From Acidimicrobiaceae bacterium (GTDB lineage: Bacteria > Actinomycetota > Acidimicrobiia > Acidimicrobiales > RAAP-2): a stretch of 37,639 bases of DNA. Every line of letters starts with the position of its first letter. Position 1 is the first letter of the stretch. Shown in pieces: positions 1 through 9,050 of this stretch. A program made the translations under genes and the position numbers. The notes under the pieces were generated by a model that had not been told where the DNA came from, did no database searches, and saw only the letters and a program-made list of their open reading frames with translations. Location of the stretch: contig PMOQ01000070.1 in assembly GCA_003161255.1 (NCBI GenBank), forward strand, positions 1 to 37,639, written 5' to 3'.

Positions 1-1068
1 AAGGAGTACGTCGCCCGGGGCACCTACATCTACCCGCCCCGCCCATCGATGCGCCTCATCACCGACACGTTCACCTACTGCGCCGAGCACATGGCGAACT
101 GGAACACGATCTCGATCTCGGGCTACCACATCCGCGAAGCCGGCTCGACGGCGGTCCAGGAGCTCGCGTTCACGCTCGCCAACGGGATCGCGTACGTGGA
201 GGCGGCCATCGCGGCGGGCCTGGCCGTCGACGCGTTCGCCCCCCGGCTCTCGTTCTTCTGGAACGCCCACAACAACCTCTTCGAGGAGGTGGCGAAGTTC
301 CGGGCCGCCCGCCGCATGTGGGCGCGCATCATGACCGAGCGGTTCGGGGCCACGGACCCCCGCTCCAAGGCCCTCCGGTTCCACACCCAGACCGGCGGCT
401 CCACACTCACGGCGCAGCAGCCCGAGAACAACATCGTGCGCGTCTCCATGCAGGCGCTCAGCGCCGCGCTCGGGGGGACCCAGAGCCTGCACACCAACGG
501 CTTCGACGAGGCCCTCGGCCTGCCCACCGAGCGGGCGGCGAAGATCGCGCTGCGGACCCAGCAGGTGATCGGGTTCGAGTCCGGTGTGGCCGACACCGTC
601 GACCCCCTGGCCGGCTCCTACTACGTCGAGTCCCTGACCGACGCGGTCGAGCGGGGCGCGCTCGAGTACCTGGAGCGGATCGACCGGCTCGGCGGCGCGG
701 TGGCGGCGATCGAGGCCCGGTTCATGCAGGACGAGATCGAGCAGGCCGCTTACGCAGACGCGAAGGCGGTCGAGGACGGGGAGAAGGTCGTGGTCGGGGT
801 GAACCGTTTCGTCGAGGAGCGGCGCGAGCCGGCCGAGGTCTTCCCGATCGACATCGAGCTCCAGCGCTCCCAGGTCGAGCGGACCAAGCGGGTGCGGGCC
901 GAGCGGGATCAGGCGGCCGTCGATGCTGCGCTCCAACGGGTCGGCGCAGCGGCGCGCGGCACCGAGAATCTTCTCGTGCCGATGAAGGCTGCCCTCAGCG
1001 CGATGGCGACGCTCGGGGAGGTGTCCGACGTTCTCCGCGCCGAATTCGGCGCCTACGAACCGGTGTAG
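1..1068 (+). CDS. Methylmalonyl-CoA mutase-type alpha (catalytic) subunit, 5' truncated
   Basis: The reading frame is open from base 1, so the N-terminus lies outside the window; an internal ATG at 49 is not the start. The protein is the C-terminal part of the TIM-barrel catalytic subunit of a B12-dependent acyl-CoA mutase. Visible family motifs are [31 protein letters not shown], and the end-of-barrel signature [17 protein letters not shown]. It stops soon after the barrel (FGAYEPV) with no cobalamin-binding DxHxxG domain, so the B12 domain must be a separate subunit, as in actinobacterial two-subunit mutases and isobutyryl-CoA mutase-like enzymes. The exact substrate (methylmalonyl-, isobutyryl- or ethylmalonyl-CoA) cannot be told from this fragment. 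The nearby acyl-CoA carboxylase subunit fits propionyl-CoA to succinyl-CoA metabolism. Confidence 0.93.
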   Translation, partial: KEYVARGTYIYPPRPSMRLITDTFTYCAEHMANWNTISISGYHIREAGSTAVQELAFTLANGIAYVEAAIAAGLAVDAFAPRLSFFWNAHNNLFEEVAKFRAARRMWARIMTERFGATDPRSKALRFHTQTGGSTLTAQQPENNIVRVSMQALSAALGGTQSLHTNGFDEALGLPTERAAKIALRTQQVIGFESGVADTVDPLAGSYYVESLTDAVERGALEYLERIDRLGGAVAAIEARFMQDEIEQAAYADAKAVEDGEKVVVGVNRFVEERREPAEVFPIDIELQRSQVERTKRVRAERDQAAVDAALQRVGAAARGTENLLVPMKAALSAMATLGEVSDVLRAEFGAYEPV

Positions 1069-1076
1069 GCGGCCGC

Positions 1077-1292
1077 ATGAGGCGGTTCGGGGTTCGGTGC
1101 GACGGGTGTCACGAATGGGCGCCCCAAGAGCCGCCCGACAGCTCGAATATGGACCCGGCCCGATTGGCCCGAGCCGAGCGGGACGGGGTCCACATCTTCG
1201 TCATTAGCGACAGCGGCTGGAAGAGCATCAAAGGCGGCTGGATCTGCCCGGCATGCCTCCCGGACTATCGACAGGTTGCCGCGGTCTCGTGA
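1077..1292 (+). CDS. Small putative zinc-ribbon protein (71 aa), unknown function
   Basis: This short ORF starts 8 nt after the mutase stop codon and is probably cotranscribed with it. It encodes 71 residues with two CxxC pairs (CDGC near the start, CPAC near the end), separated by about 50 residues that include the stretch ISDSGWKSIKGGWICPAC. The spacing fits a small zinc-binding fold. I recognise no family and no clear Shine-Dalgarno sequence. The paired cysteines and tight spacing to the mutase argue for a real gene, but overlapping alternative frames are also open in this GC-rich stretch. Confidence 0.5.
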   Translation: MRRFGVRCDGCHEWAPQEPPDSSNMDPARLARAERDGVHIFVISDSGWKSIKGGWICPACLPDYRQVAAVS

Positions 1293-1353
1293 GCGTGACG
1301 GAAACCGATGGAACACCCGGTTCGTCCCGCGGGATGGAGTAGAGCCGGCTGCT

Positions 1354-2535
1354 TCAGGAGGACGCCCGGGCGAGCAACCGGTCGCGAAGCGCGGGCGTCG
1401 ATGCGGCGTCAATCGCAGTCCACGCGAGAGCGAGGGCACCGTCGCGCACCGCGGCGTCGGCCGACGCCGAGACGCATGCCGACGCGAACTCCGGCTGGTG
1501 GTTGACGGCGCCGTGCGACTCGATCCCGATCAGCGGGTGGATGGTCGGCACGGCGAGCGACACGTTGGCCATGTCGGTCGAGGCCGTGGGCAGGTCCTCG
1601 CCGGCGTCGTCGGCAGCGAAGGTGCGGCCGAGCGCTTCGGCGTTGGCCCGGTAGGAGGCGAGGAGGCCGGCGTCGGGCTCCATGTGCGAGTAGATGGCAG
1701 ACAGGGACTCGAACGAGACGCTGCAGCCGCTGGCCAGGGCGCCGGCTTCGAAGCACCGCCGCACCCGGGGCTCCAGGAATGCCAGGCCCTCGAGGGTGCG
1801 GGCCCGGCACATGAACCGGCCCGTCACCTTGGCCGGGATGATGTTGGGGGCGAGGCCGCCGTTGAGCACGATGCCGTGCACCTGGTCACCGGGCCGCAGC
1901 TGCTGGCGCAGCAGGCCGATCGCGACCTGGGAGACGGCCATGGCGTCGCCGGCGTTGATCCCCTCGTAGGGGGCCGCCGCCGCATGGGCCTCCTTGCCCG
2001 TGAAGTGCACGTCGAAGTGCGACACGGCGAGGCAGGCCGCGGTCAGGCGTTCGGTCGGCCACGGGTGCACCATCATGGCCAGGTGCGCGTCGTCGAAGGC
2101 GCCCCGATCGAGCATGATGACCTTCCCACCGCCGCCCTCCTCGGCCGGCGTCCCGAGGACGAGCACGCTCAGCCCGACCTCGTCGGCGACCTCGCCGAGC
2201 GCCAGCGCGGCCCCGAGCGAGGATGCCGCGATGATGTTGTGGCCGCACGCGTGGCCGACCCCGGGCAGGGCGTCGTACTCGGCGCAGATCGCGACGACGA
2301 GCGGCCCGTCGCCGATGCGGGCCGAGAACGCCGTCGGGAGGTCGCAGACGCCCGACTCGACCGTCATGCCGCCGTCGCTCAGGACCCCGGCCAGCCGTTC
2401 GGCGGCGTAGTGCTCCTCGAATGCCGTCTCGGGCCGCGCGTGGATGTCGTGGCTGAGCTCGACGAGGTCGGCCAGCCGGCGCTCGAGCGCGCCCTTGGCC
2501 CGGTCCTTTACTGCGCCGATGTCCACCGAGCCCAC
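1354..2535 (-). CDS. M20-family amidohydrolase / metallopeptidase
   Basis: A 393-residue protein of the M20 zinc hydrolase family, closest in look to the M20D amidohydrolase/AbgB-like group that removes acyl or aminoacyl groups from amides. The metal-site motifs are GHACGHN (residues about 94-100), the general-base motif PAEEGGGGK (about 130), and downstream His residues in MMVHPWP and HGAVNHQPEF. The substrate cannot be inferred. It starts with GTG only 10 nt after the stop of the upstream carboxylase gene on the same strand, so the two are likely one operon (carboxylase first). No strong ribosome binding site is visible at this start; an in-frame GTG at 2526 is an alternative. Confidence 0.88.
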   Translation of the reverse strand: MGSVDIGAVKDRAKGALERRLADLVELSHDIHARPETAFEEHYAAERLAGVLSDGGMTVESGVCDLPTAFSARIGDGPLVVAICAEYDALPGVGHACGHNIIAASSLGAALALGEVADEVGLSVLVLGTPAEEGGGGKVIMLDRGAFDDAHLAMMVHPWPTERLTAACLAVSHFDVHFTGKEAHAAAAPYEGINAGDAMAVSQVAIGLLRQQLRPGDQVHGIVLNGGLAPNIIPAKVTGRFMCRARTLEGLAFLEPRVRRCFEAGALASGCSVSFESLSAIYSHMEPDAGLLASYRANAEALGRTFAADDAGEDLPTASTDMANVSLAVPTIHPLIGIESHGAVNHQPEFASACVSASADAAVRDGALALAWTAIDAASTPALRDRLLARASS

Positions 2536-2545
2536 GACGGCAGGT

Positions 2546-4300
2546 CTACTCGATCACGGCGACCACGTCGCCACCGCCGACCGACGCCCCCTCGCTCACC
2601 CGCACCTCGGTGACGGTGCCCGCCTTGTCGGCCCCGATGGCGTTCTCCATCTTCATGGCCTCGAGCACGCAGATGGTCTGGCCGATCTCGACGGTGTCAC
2701 CGGGGGCCACCAGCACCCGCACGATCGTCCCCTGCATGGGCACGGTGACGGTCCCGCTGCCGATCGCGGCCGGGGCCGAGGTCCGGGGACGGCGCCGGGC
2801 CTGGCCGGCCGGGGCGCCCCGGGTCGTGACCTCGGTCGCGGGCACCCACATCTTCACCCGGTAGAGGCGGCCGTCGACCTCGGCGGTCACCTCGCGGAGG
2901 ACCTTGTCCGACTCGGACGGCTCGGGGTCGGCGGGCGCGGCCGGGCTCCAGACCCCGGACAGGTCCAGGCGGTCCTCGACCCACCGGGTGGAGTGCTTGG
3001 CCTCGACGAAATCGGGGTGGCTGAGGATCGCCACGTCGGCCGGGATGGTGCTCGACACCCCCTCGATGACGGTCTCCTCGAGCGCGCGCAGCATGCGTCG
3101 GCGCGCGCTCTCGCGGTCCTCGGCCCACACCGACAACTTGGCCATGAGGTTGTCGTAGTGCTGGCTGACCGTGTCGCCGGCCTCGTAGCCGGTGTCGAAG
3201 CGGACCCCGGGCCCGGCCGGGGCCTTGAAGCGGCTGATCGTCCCGGGGGAGGGCAGGAACCGGCCCCCGCTCGGGTCCTCGGCGTTCAGCCGGACCTCGA
3301 TCGCGTGGCCGTTGCGCCGGACGTCGTCCTGGCCGAAGCTGAGCGCCTCGCCGCTCGCGATCCTCAACTGCCACGCGACGAGGTCGAGGCCGGTCACGAG
3401 TTCGGTGATGGGGTGCTCGACCTGGAGGCGCGTGTTCATCTCCAAGAAGTAGAACTCCCCGTCCTGGTAGAGGAACTCGACCGTGCCGGCGTTCGTGTAG
3501 CCGCACGCGCGGGCGACCTTGACCGACGCCTCGCCCATGGCGACGCGGATCTCGTTCGGGAAGTCGGGGGCCGGGCTCTCCTCGATCAGCTTCTGATGGC
3601 GGCGCTGGCACGAGCAGTCGCGCTCGCCCAGCCAGAGCACGCTGCCGTGGCCGTCCGCCAGGACCTGCATCTCGATGTGGCGGGGCCACTCGAGGTAGCG
3701 CTCCAGATAGATCTCGTCGCGGCCGAACGAGGCCAGTGCCTCCCGCTGTGCCGAGGCCATCGCATCGGCGGCGTCGTCGGGCCCCGCGACCACCTTCATG
3801 CCCCGGCCGCCGCCGCCGTAGGCGGCCTTGATCGCGACCGGCCAGCCGAACTCGGACCCGAACGCCACGATCTCGGCGACGTCTGTGACCGCCTGCGAGC
3901 GGCCCGGGACGCCCGCCACCTCGGCGCGCTCCGCGGCCAGCCGTGCGCTGATCTTGTCGCCCATGGTCTCGATCGCCTCGGGCGGCGGGCCGATGAAGGT
4001 GACCCCCTTGGCGACGATCGAGCGCGCGAAGTCGGCGTTCTCGGAGAAGAACCCGTAGCCGGGGTGGACCGCGTCGGCGCCGCTGGTCTCGATGGCCGCC
4101 AGGATCGCGTCGACGTTGAGGTAGCTCTCGGCTGCGGTCTGGCCGCCGAGCGCGTACGCCTCGTCGGCCATGCGGACATGCAGTGCGTCCCGGTCGAGCT
4201 CCGAGTACACGGCGACCGTCTCCACGCCGAGCTCGCGGCAGGTCCGCATGATGCGGACGGCGATCTCGCCCCGGTTCGCGATCAGTACCTTGTTCAGCAC
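2546..4300 (-). CDS. accA: Acetyl/propionyl-CoA carboxylase alpha subunit (biotin carboxylase + BCCP)
   Basis: 584 residues, the full length of an actinobacterial AccA3-type fused subunit that carboxylates its own biotin with ATP and bicarbonate and hands CO2 to a separate beta (carboxyltransferase) subunit. The biotin carboxylase N-domain opens with [14 protein letters not shown]. The ATP-grasp glycine loop [10 protein letters not shown] lies at about 160-169 and the catalytic [12 protein letters not shown] at about 289-300. The C-terminal biotinyl domain carries EAMKMEN with biotin-acceptor Lys550. The GTG start at 4300 is chosen because [10 protein letters not shown] is the conserved N-terminus and a GAGGGG Shine-Dalgarno sits just upstream; the open frame continues much further but without homology. 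It is divergent from birA, which would biotinylate it. Confidence 0.95.
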   Translation of the reverse strand: MLNKVLIANRGEIAVRIMRTCRELGVETVAVYSELDRDALHVRMADEAYALGGQTAAESYLNVDAILAAIETSGADAVHPGYGFFSENADFARSIVAKGVTFIGPPPEAIETMGDKISARLAAERAEVAGVPGRSQAVTDVAEIVAFGSEFGWPVAIKAAYGGGGRGMKVVAGPDDAADAMASAQREALASFGRDEIYLERYLEWPRHIEMQVLADGHGSVLWLGERDCSCQRRHQKLIEESPAPDFPNEIRVAMGEASVKVARACGYTNAGTVEFLYQDGEFYFLEMNTRLQVEHPITELVTGLDLVAWQLRIASGEALSFGQDDVRRNGHAIEVRLNAEDPSGGRFLPSPGTISRFKAPAGPGVRFDTGYEAGDTVSQHYDNLMAKLSVWAEDRESARRRMLRALEETVIEGVSSTIPADVAILSHPDFVEAKHSTRWVEDRLDLSGVWSPAAPADPEPSESDKVLREVTAEVDGRLYRVKMWVPATEVTTRGAPAGQARRRPRTSAPAAIGSGTVTVPMQGTIVRVLVAPGDTVEIGQTICVLEAMKMENAIGADKAGTVTEVRVSEGASVGGGDVVAVIE

Positions 4301-4432
4301 TTGTTCCCCTCGGCGGCTCGGCGTCCGGGAACGCCGGCATCCCGCCCCGACCTGGTCGATCCCGCCAAATACACTGACACGGCGCTCAGGGTGGTCGCCA
4401 TGTGGAGCCCGGCGAGGAGGGGACAACCGGCC

Positions 4433-5209
4433 GTGGCCAGGCGGAGCGATCGACAAACGACCCAGAGGCGCACCTTCACCGACATCCACTGGTTCAGCGA
4501 GCTCGACTCCACCAACACGTGGCTCCTGCATGCCGCGTCGTCGGGGGCCGCAGAGGGAACCGTGGCCGTTGCCGACCGGCAGTCGGCCGGGCGGGGGCGC
4601 CTCGGACGGGTGTGGGAATCGACCCCCGGGTCCGGGCTGCTGGTGTCCCTGCTGTTCCGGCCCCGCATCGAACCCGGGGAGCTCTTCTCGGTCGGGGCGT
4701 TGGTGACCCTGGCCGCCCGTGCGGCCATCGCTTCGCAGACCGGCGTCGACGCCCGGGTCAAGTGGCCGAACGACCTGGTCGTCGGCGACGCCAAGCTGGC
4801 CGGCGTGCTCTCCGAGACCCGAGGGATCGGAACCGACGTTCCCGTGGTGGTGGTCGGCATCGGCATCAACGTGCGGTGGCCGATGCCGGGACCCGCCGCA
4901 ACCGAGTTGCACGCCGTGTGCCTCGATTCGCTGTCCGGCCGGCCGACCGACCGAGAGGGGCTCTTGGAGGCGCTCCTCGACTCGGCCGAAGCGAGGCTGC
5001 CGGAGCTGGACGACGCCGCGGGGCGGGCCGGACTGGTCAAGGAGCTCGAGCGGTGCACGGTCACGGTCGGCCGCCGGGTCAGGGTCGAGCTGCCCGAGGA
5101 GTCCTTCTCCGGGACCGCCCTCGGGCTCGACGACCGGGGGCAGCTGGTGGTCGAGGCGGGCGGCGAGCGCCGCGTCGTCTCGGCCGGCGACGTCGTTCAC
5201 CTGCGCTGA
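4433..5209 (+). CDS. birA: Biotin--[acetyl-CoA-carboxylase] ligase (class I BirA)
   Basis: 258 residues from the preferred GTG start. The protein makes biotinyl-5'-AMP and transfers biotin to the lysine of BCCP domains. Motifs: STNTWLL near the N-terminus, the biotin-binding GRGRLGR (about 53-59), KWPNDL (about 110-115) and [11 protein letters not shown]-terminal SH3-like domain follows ([18 protein letters not shown]). There is no N-terminal helix-turn-helix, so it is a class I ligase without repressor function. GTG 4433 follows a GAGGAGGGG ribosome binding site (4414-4422); in-frame ATG 4400 and GTG 4391 are alternatives. A possible -10 box TACACT is at 4370-4375. It is transcribed away from the carboxylase gene that encodes its substrate. 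Confidence 0.93.
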   Translation: MARRSDRQTTQRRTFTDIHWFSELDSTNTWLLHAASSGAAEGTVAVADRQSAGRGRLGRVWESTPGSGLLVSLLFRPRIEPGELFSVGALVTLAARAAIASQTGVDARVKWPNDLVVGDAKLAGVLSETRGIGTDVPVVVVGIGINVRWPMPGPAATELHAVCLDSLSGRPTDREGLLEALLDSAEARLPELDDAAGRAGLVKELERCTVTVGRRVRVELPEESFSGTALGLDDRGQLVVEAGGERRVVSAGDVVHLR

Positions 5210-5247
5210 TCGGGCCCGGCGCCTCAGGGGCGTCGAATCGGTCCGGG

Positions 5248-5261
5248 TAGGCTGGCCCCCT
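5248..5261 (+). promoter_or_regulatory. Putative leaderless promoter (-10 TAGGCT) for rmlB
   Basis: TAGGCT at 5248-5253 lies 8 nt before the ATG at 5262 and no Shine-Dalgarno is seen. This places the expected transcription start at or next to the start codon. The same arrangement recurs at several other genes in the window. Confidence 0.5.
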
Positions 5262-6284
5262 ATGCGGCTCCTCGTCACCGGAGGGGCGGGGTTCATCGGG
5301 TCGAACTTCGTCCGCCATTGGGTCCGCGAGCATCCGAACGACCATGTGGTCGTCTACGACGCCCTCACCTACGCCGGGAACAGGGCCAACCTGGCCGGCC
5401 TCGAGGGCGTCGACTTCGTCCACGCCGACATCTGCGACGCAGACACGGTCGATCGAACCCTTCGACAGCAGGGCATCGACGTGGTGGTCCATTTCGCTGC
5501 GGAGTCCCACAACAGCCGGGCGACGCTCGACCCCGGCATCTTCTTCCGGACCAACGTGATCGGGACCCAGACCCTCTTGGAAGCCGCCCGTCGCAATGAG
5601 GTGCGCCGCTTCCATCACATCTCGACGTGCGAGGTGTACGGCGAGATGGCCCTCGACGCGCCGGACCCGTTCAAGGAGGACAGCCCGTATCGGCCCCGGA
5701 CCCCGTACAGCGCTTCGAAGGCCGGCGCCGACCACGCGGTGCGGGCGTACGCGGAGACCTTCGGCCTGCCGGTGACCATCACCAACTGCGCCAACAACTA
5801 CGGCCCCTATCAATTCCCCGAGAAGCTGGTGGCACTGTGCGCGACCCGGGCGCTGGACGATCGCCCGCTCCCGCTCTACTCGTCGCTCGGCAACAAGCGG
5901 GAGTGGCTGCATGTCTCGGACCACTGCACGGCCATCGAGTCGGTCCTGTTGAAGGGCCGGATCGGCGACACCTACCTCGTCGGGAGCGGCGTCGAGGCGA
6001 CGATCGAGGAGATGGCCGACCTCGTGCTCGCCGCCGCGGGCAAGCCGGCGACGCTGAAGGAGATCGTCAAGGACCGGCCGGGCCACGACACGCGATACCT
6101 GCTCGACTCGGCCAAGCTCCGAACCGAGCTCGGGTGGGCCCCCGAGATCCCGCTGCGTTCGGGCGTCGCCGGGACCGTGGCCTGGTTCGGCGCCAACCGG
6201 TCGTGGTGGGAACCGCTCTTGGAGAAGGCCTCGGTCGACGAGCACGCCTGGGCCAACGGCGGGACCGGTCGCGTCGCTCGGTGA
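5262..6284 (+). CDS. rmlB: dTDP-glucose 4,6-dehydratase-like (RmlB family)
   Basis: 340 residues, an extended short-chain dehydrogenase. The NAD-binding [11 protein letters not shown] is at residues 6-16, the catalytic Tyr149/Lys153 are in PYSASK, and the family stretch [15 protein letters not shown] follows. It should convert dTDP-glucose to dTDP-4-keto-6-deoxyglucose, step 2 of dTDP-rhamnose synthesis, and it is followed by rmlD. Oddity: the canonical active-site triplet Thr-Asp-Glu (STDEVYG) reads STCEVYG here (Cys123, Glu124), so the Asp that normally protonates the leaving C6 hydroxyl is replaced. The ESHVDRS motif is also changed to ESHNSRA. It may be a divergent RmlB clade or a related nucleotide-sugar 4,6-dehydratase. 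ATG 5262 is chosen because [11 protein letters not shown] is the family N-terminus. Confidence 0.85.
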   Translation: MRLLVTGGAGFIGSNFVRHWVREHPNDHVVVYDALTYAGNRANLAGLEGVDFVHADICDADTVDRTLRQQGIDVVVHFAAESHNSRATLDPGIFFRTNVIGTQTLLEAARRNEVRRFHHISTCEVYGEMALDAPDPFKEDSPYRPRTPYSASKAGADHAVRAYAETFGLPVTITNCANNYGPYQFPEKLVALCATRALDDRPLPLYSSLGNKREWLHVSDHCTAIESVLLKGRIGDTYLVGSGVEATIEEMADLVLAAAGKPATLKEIVKDRPGHDTRYLLDSAKLRTELGWAPEIPLRSGVAGTVAWFGANRSWWEPLLEKASVDEHAWANGGTGRVAR

Positions 6285-6324
6285 GCGTGAGTCGGCTCGC
6301 CCACCACCGGGGCGGCTCGGCTCG

Positions 6325-7179
6325 GTGAGAGTGCTCGTCACCGGTGCGGCCGGCCAACTCGGTCGGGACATCGTCTCGGCGCTGCGCCCCCACCAGATGG
6401 TGGAGGTGACGGCGGCCGGTCACGCCTCGTTGACCGTCGAGGACCGGGCCGCGGTCGATGAGCTCTTCGACTCCGTTCGTCCCGACGTGGTCATCCACAG
6501 CGCCGCCTTCACCGATGTCGATGGCTGCGAGACCGATCCGCAACGGGCCAACACGGTCAACGCGTTCGGGACAGGCAACGTCGCAGGCGCGGCGGACCGA
6601 GCCGGAGCGCACCTCGTCTACGTCTCCACCGACTATGTGTTCGACGGGCGTAGCTCGCGCCCCTACCGAGAATCGGATCCGACCAACCCGATCTCCGTGT
6701 ACGGCTCGAGCAAGCTGGCCGGCGAGCTGTTGTGCCCCAAGTCGGCGACGATCGTTCGGACGTCGTGGCTCAGCGGCGCCCACGCCGCCAATTTCGTCCG
6801 CACCGTGCTCCGCCTCGGCGAGCGGGATGGCGAGCTGCGCTTCGTCGACGACCAGCGCGGCTCTCCGACCTTCACCGCCGACCTGGCCCCGGCGGTGGTG
6901 GCACTCGCCATGGACCGCCGTGCCGGCTGCTTCCACGTGACCAACCGGGGCGAGGCCAGCCGGTTCGAGCTCGCCAAAGAGACCCTCGCGATCGCCGGCG
7001 CCGACCCTCGTCGCGTCCATCCGATCCCGACCGAAGAACTGGACCCCCCGAGACCGGCGACCCGGCCCGCCTACTCGGTGCTGGACACATCGGCGTTCGA
7101 GGATGCGGGCTACCCGCCGTTGCCGCCGTGGCGCGACGGGCTGGCCCGCCTCGTCGCCCAGTTGCACGGGGAGACATGA
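6325..7179 (+). CDS. rmlD: dTDP-4-dehydrorhamnose reductase (RmlD)
   Basis: 284 residues starting at GTG 6325, 40 nt after rmlB. RmlD reduces dTDP-4-keto-L-rhamnose with NAD(P)H to dTDP-L-rhamnose. It shows the N-terminal Rossmann motif VTGAAGQLGRD, the family signature STDYVFDG and the catalytic YGSSK (Tyr-x3-Lys). The C-terminal GLARLV end is also typical. Its stop overlaps the start of the downstream GT2 gene (ATGA), which implies translational coupling of the dTDP-rhamnose producer with a likely user. The 3,5-epimerase RmlC that should act between RmlB and RmlD is not in the window. Confidence 0.92.
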   Translation: MRVLVTGAAGQLGRDIVSALRPHQMVEVTAAGHASLTVEDRAAVDELFDSVRPDVVIHSAAFTDVDGCETDPQRANTVNAFGTGNVAGAADRAGAHLVYVSTDYVFDGRSSRPYRESDPTNPISVYGSSKLAGELLCPKSATIVRTSWLSGAHAANFVRTVLRLGERDGELRFVDDQRGSPTFTADLAPAVVALAMDRRAGCFHVTNRGEASRFELAKETLAIAGADPRRVHPIPTEELDPPRPATRPAYSVLDTSAFEDAGYPPLPPWRDGLARLVAQLHGET

Positions 7180-8072
7180 CGGACCGGGACCCGACGACGC
7201 GGCGCTCGGCCGTCATCGTCGACTACCACGCCGGCCCGTTTTTGGCCGACTGTGTTCGCTCACTCGGCGACCAGGGCCTGGCCGAGCTGATCATCGTCGA
7301 GAACGGAGACGCCGACGCGGCCCGGGCGACCCTGGCCGCCCACGGTATGGAGGGGACGGCGCTGCTCGCGACCGGCCGCAACCTTGGCTACGGGGCTGGG
7401 GCCAACCGGGGCTTGGCCGCGATCGGGCGGGGCGAGCACGTCCTTATCTGCAACCCCGACCTGGTCGTCCACGAGGGCGGCCTCGACCGGCTCGGTGCCG
7501 CGCTCGACGCACATGCCAAGTGGGCGATCGTGGGCCCGCGCATCCTCACGCCGGAGGGCGCGACCTACCCTTCGGCCCGGCGCTTCCCGGCCGCGTGGGT
7601 GGCCGCCGGCCACGCGGTGCTGGGCGTCGTGTTCCCGAACAACTCGTTCACCCGCCGGTACCGGACCCCCGACCTGCCCGACCAACCGACCGAGGTCGAC
7701 TGGGTGTCGGGCGCGTGCTTCCTCGCCCGTCGGAGCGTCCTCGACGAGGTGGGCGGGTTCGACGAGGGCTACTTCATGTTCGCCGAGGACATGGACCTGT
7801 GTTGGCGGGTCAACCGGGCCGGCTGGCGGGTCGGCTTCGAGCCGAGCGCGGAGGTGACCCATCACGAGGGGGTGTCCCGGCGCCGACATCCCTACGGTAT
7901 GGCGCTGGCCCACCACCGCTCCGCCCTGCGGTTCGCGTCCCGCACCACGTCGGGGCCGAAGCGGGCCCTCCTGCCGCTGGCGGCACTCGGGCTCGGGGTA
8001 CGGCTTCTCGCAATCTGGTCGGCCATCCTGGCCCGGCGGACCCTGGCGGCCTCTCAGCGACCACACGACTGA
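7176..8072 (+). CDS. Family 2 glycosyltransferase, probable rhamnosyltransferase (WbbL-like)
   Basis: 298 residues, GT-A fold. The N-terminal AVIVDYHAG strand, the sugar-nucleotide region GRNLGYGAGANRG, the metal-binding ICNPDLVV, the acceptor-side WVSGACFLARR and the catalytic-base region FMFAEDMDLCWR are all present in the order seen in the WbbL/RfbF rhamnosyltransferase group. A hydrophobic stretch near the C-terminus (LLPLAALGLGVRLLAIWSAI) suggests membrane association. The start codon overlaps the rmlD stop (ATGA) and a GGGGAG ribosome binding site lies upstream. By position it probably transfers rhamnose from dTDP-rhamnose to a lipid-linked acceptor, possibly the arabinogalactan-type linker as in mycobacteria; the acceptor is inferred, not seen. 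Confidence 0.85.
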   Translation: MTDRDPTTRRSAVIVDYHAGPFLADCVRSLGDQGLAELIIVENGDADAARATLAAHGMEGTALLATGRNLGYGAGANRGLAAIGRGEHVLICNPDLVVHEGGLDRLGAALDAHAKWAIVGPRILTPEGATYPSARRFPAAWVAAGHAVLGVVFPNNSFTRRYRTPDLPDQPTEVDWVSGACFLARRSVLDEVGGFDEGYFMFAEDMDLCWRVNRAGWRVGFEPSAEVTHHEGVSRRRHPYGMALAHHRSALRFASRTTSGPKRALLPLAALGLGVRLLAIWSAILARRTLAASQRPHD

Positions 8073-8087
8073 GCTCGCGCACCTCGG

Positions 8088-8119
8088 CCGGGCCAACCAC
8101 CTCGGCCGGTGTGGCCCGG
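8088..8119. terminator. Possible bidirectional terminator hairpin
   Basis: A perfect 8-bp inverted repeat, CCGGGCCA (8088-8095) and TGGCCCGG (8112-8119) with a 16-nt loop, sits between the convergent GT2 and APH genes. It has no T-tract on either side, so it is only a candidate. A 12-bp direct repeat CACCTCGGCCGG (8080-8091, 8098-8109) overlaps it. Confidence 0.3.
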
Positions 8120-8124
8120 AGTCG

Positions 8125-8922
8125 TTACGTGAGATCCCAGAGCAGTCGGTAGTAGCGCGTCCGCACCGGGTCGGGCGCGATCCCGTACGCGTCGAGCAGC
8201 GCGTTGTCCCAACCGGGGCCGTAGTTCCACTCGGTGCTCCAGGTGGCGACGGCGATGTCGGCCCAGCGGTCGGCGACGCCCAGTGCGCCCAGGTCGACGT
8301 GCGCGGACCAGCGGCCGTCGTCGGTGAGCAGCGTGTTGGGCGCACAGGCGTCGCCGTGGCAGACGACGAGCCGGTCGATCGTCGGGATCTCGGCCGCGAG
8401 CCGGATCGCCTCGCCGACACTCAGGTGTCGGTGATCGGGGTGCCACGTCGACGGGTCGAGGTGGCCGAGCCGAGCGTTGCGCTGGGCGCCAGCCACCCGT
8501 TGCTCGACCGACCATGAGAACGGACAGCTGTCGACCGGAAGCGCGTCGTGAAGCGCTCGCAGACCTTCACCGATCGCAGCGACGGCCGCGGCCGGGTCGC
8601 ATTTCCACCGGTCGGTGACGGCGTTCTCGCCGAGCGCTGCGCAAGTGATCAGCCATCCACCCGTTTCGTCCCGCCCGCTGCCGACCACCTTGGGCACCGC
8701 CGTGTACGGTGCCGCCCAGATCATCCGGGCCTCCTCGATGCGCACGTCGATGCCGCAACCGGCGGGAGCCCACTTCACGAATTGGTGCCCACCGTCCCCG
8801 GTCAGCTCGAAGGTGAGGCCGCCCACCATGTTCTCCCACACCACACTGACCGTCCGTCCCGACGCAATCGCGTCAACGGCCGGAGGGACCTCGACGTCTC
8901 CCCGGGGTGGGCCAGCCAGCAC
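8125..8922 (-). CDS. Aminoglycoside 3'-phosphotransferase-like kinase
   Basis: 265 residues, the usual length of APH(3') enzymes, which phosphorylate the 3'-hydroxyl of aminoglycosides with ATP. The ATP-anchoring Lys is probably Lys50 (QFVKW). The catalytic loop is CHGDACAPN (about 188-196: Asp191 catalytic, Asn196 metal) and the second metal motif is VDLGALGVADRWADIA (DLG at 210-212). The C-terminal RYYRLLWDL is also typical. It could be a true resistance gene or a housekeeping small-molecule kinase; actual resistance is not shown by sequence. GTG 8922 is the only reasonable start because an in-frame TGA lies 15 nt upstream. It is convergent with the GT2 gene, and one copy of a direct repeat (8938-8966) lies just upstream. 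Confidence 0.85.
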   Translation of the reverse strand: MLAGPPRGDVEVPPAVDAIASGRTVSVVWENMVGGLTFELTGDGGHQFVKWAPAGCGIDVRIEEARMIWAAPYTAVPKVVGSGRDETGGWLITCAALGENAVTDRWKCDPAAAVAAIGEGLRALHDALPVDSCPFSWSVEQRVAGAQRNARLGHLDPSTWHPDHRHLSVGEAIRLAAEIPTIDRLVVCHGDACAPNTLLTDDGRWSAHVDLGALGVADRWADIAVATWSTEWNYGPGWDNALLDAYGIAPDPVRTRYYRLLWDLT

Positions 8923-8937
8923 GCGGTCAGCTTTTCA

Positions 8938-8966
8938 CGAGGCACAGGTGAGGAGCGATTGACCGG
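8938..8966 (+). repeat. 29-bp imperfect direct repeat, copy 1
   Basis: This segment and 9654-9682 match at 27 of 29 positions (differences at 8946 and 8958). The two copies flank the methyltransferase gene in the same orientation. Read on the minus strand, both encode PV-N/K-RSSPVPR-E/A-K, so the similarity may descend from a duplicated coding N-terminus. Confidence 0.75.
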
Positions 8967-9050
8967 CCGCGTGGGCCGAGACAGACACAGCGGCGACCCC
9001 AGGTCGTAGTTTCGGAAGCCTGAGGCCCGACGGGGAGGTCACCGAGTCCG

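Noticed and set aside
2444-4340. Very long open frames on the plus and minus strands across the carboxylase gene
   Set aside because: They are GC-skew shadows of the carboxylase gene; none contains family motifs, while the minus frame 2546-4300 has complete biotin carboxylase and BCCP signatures.
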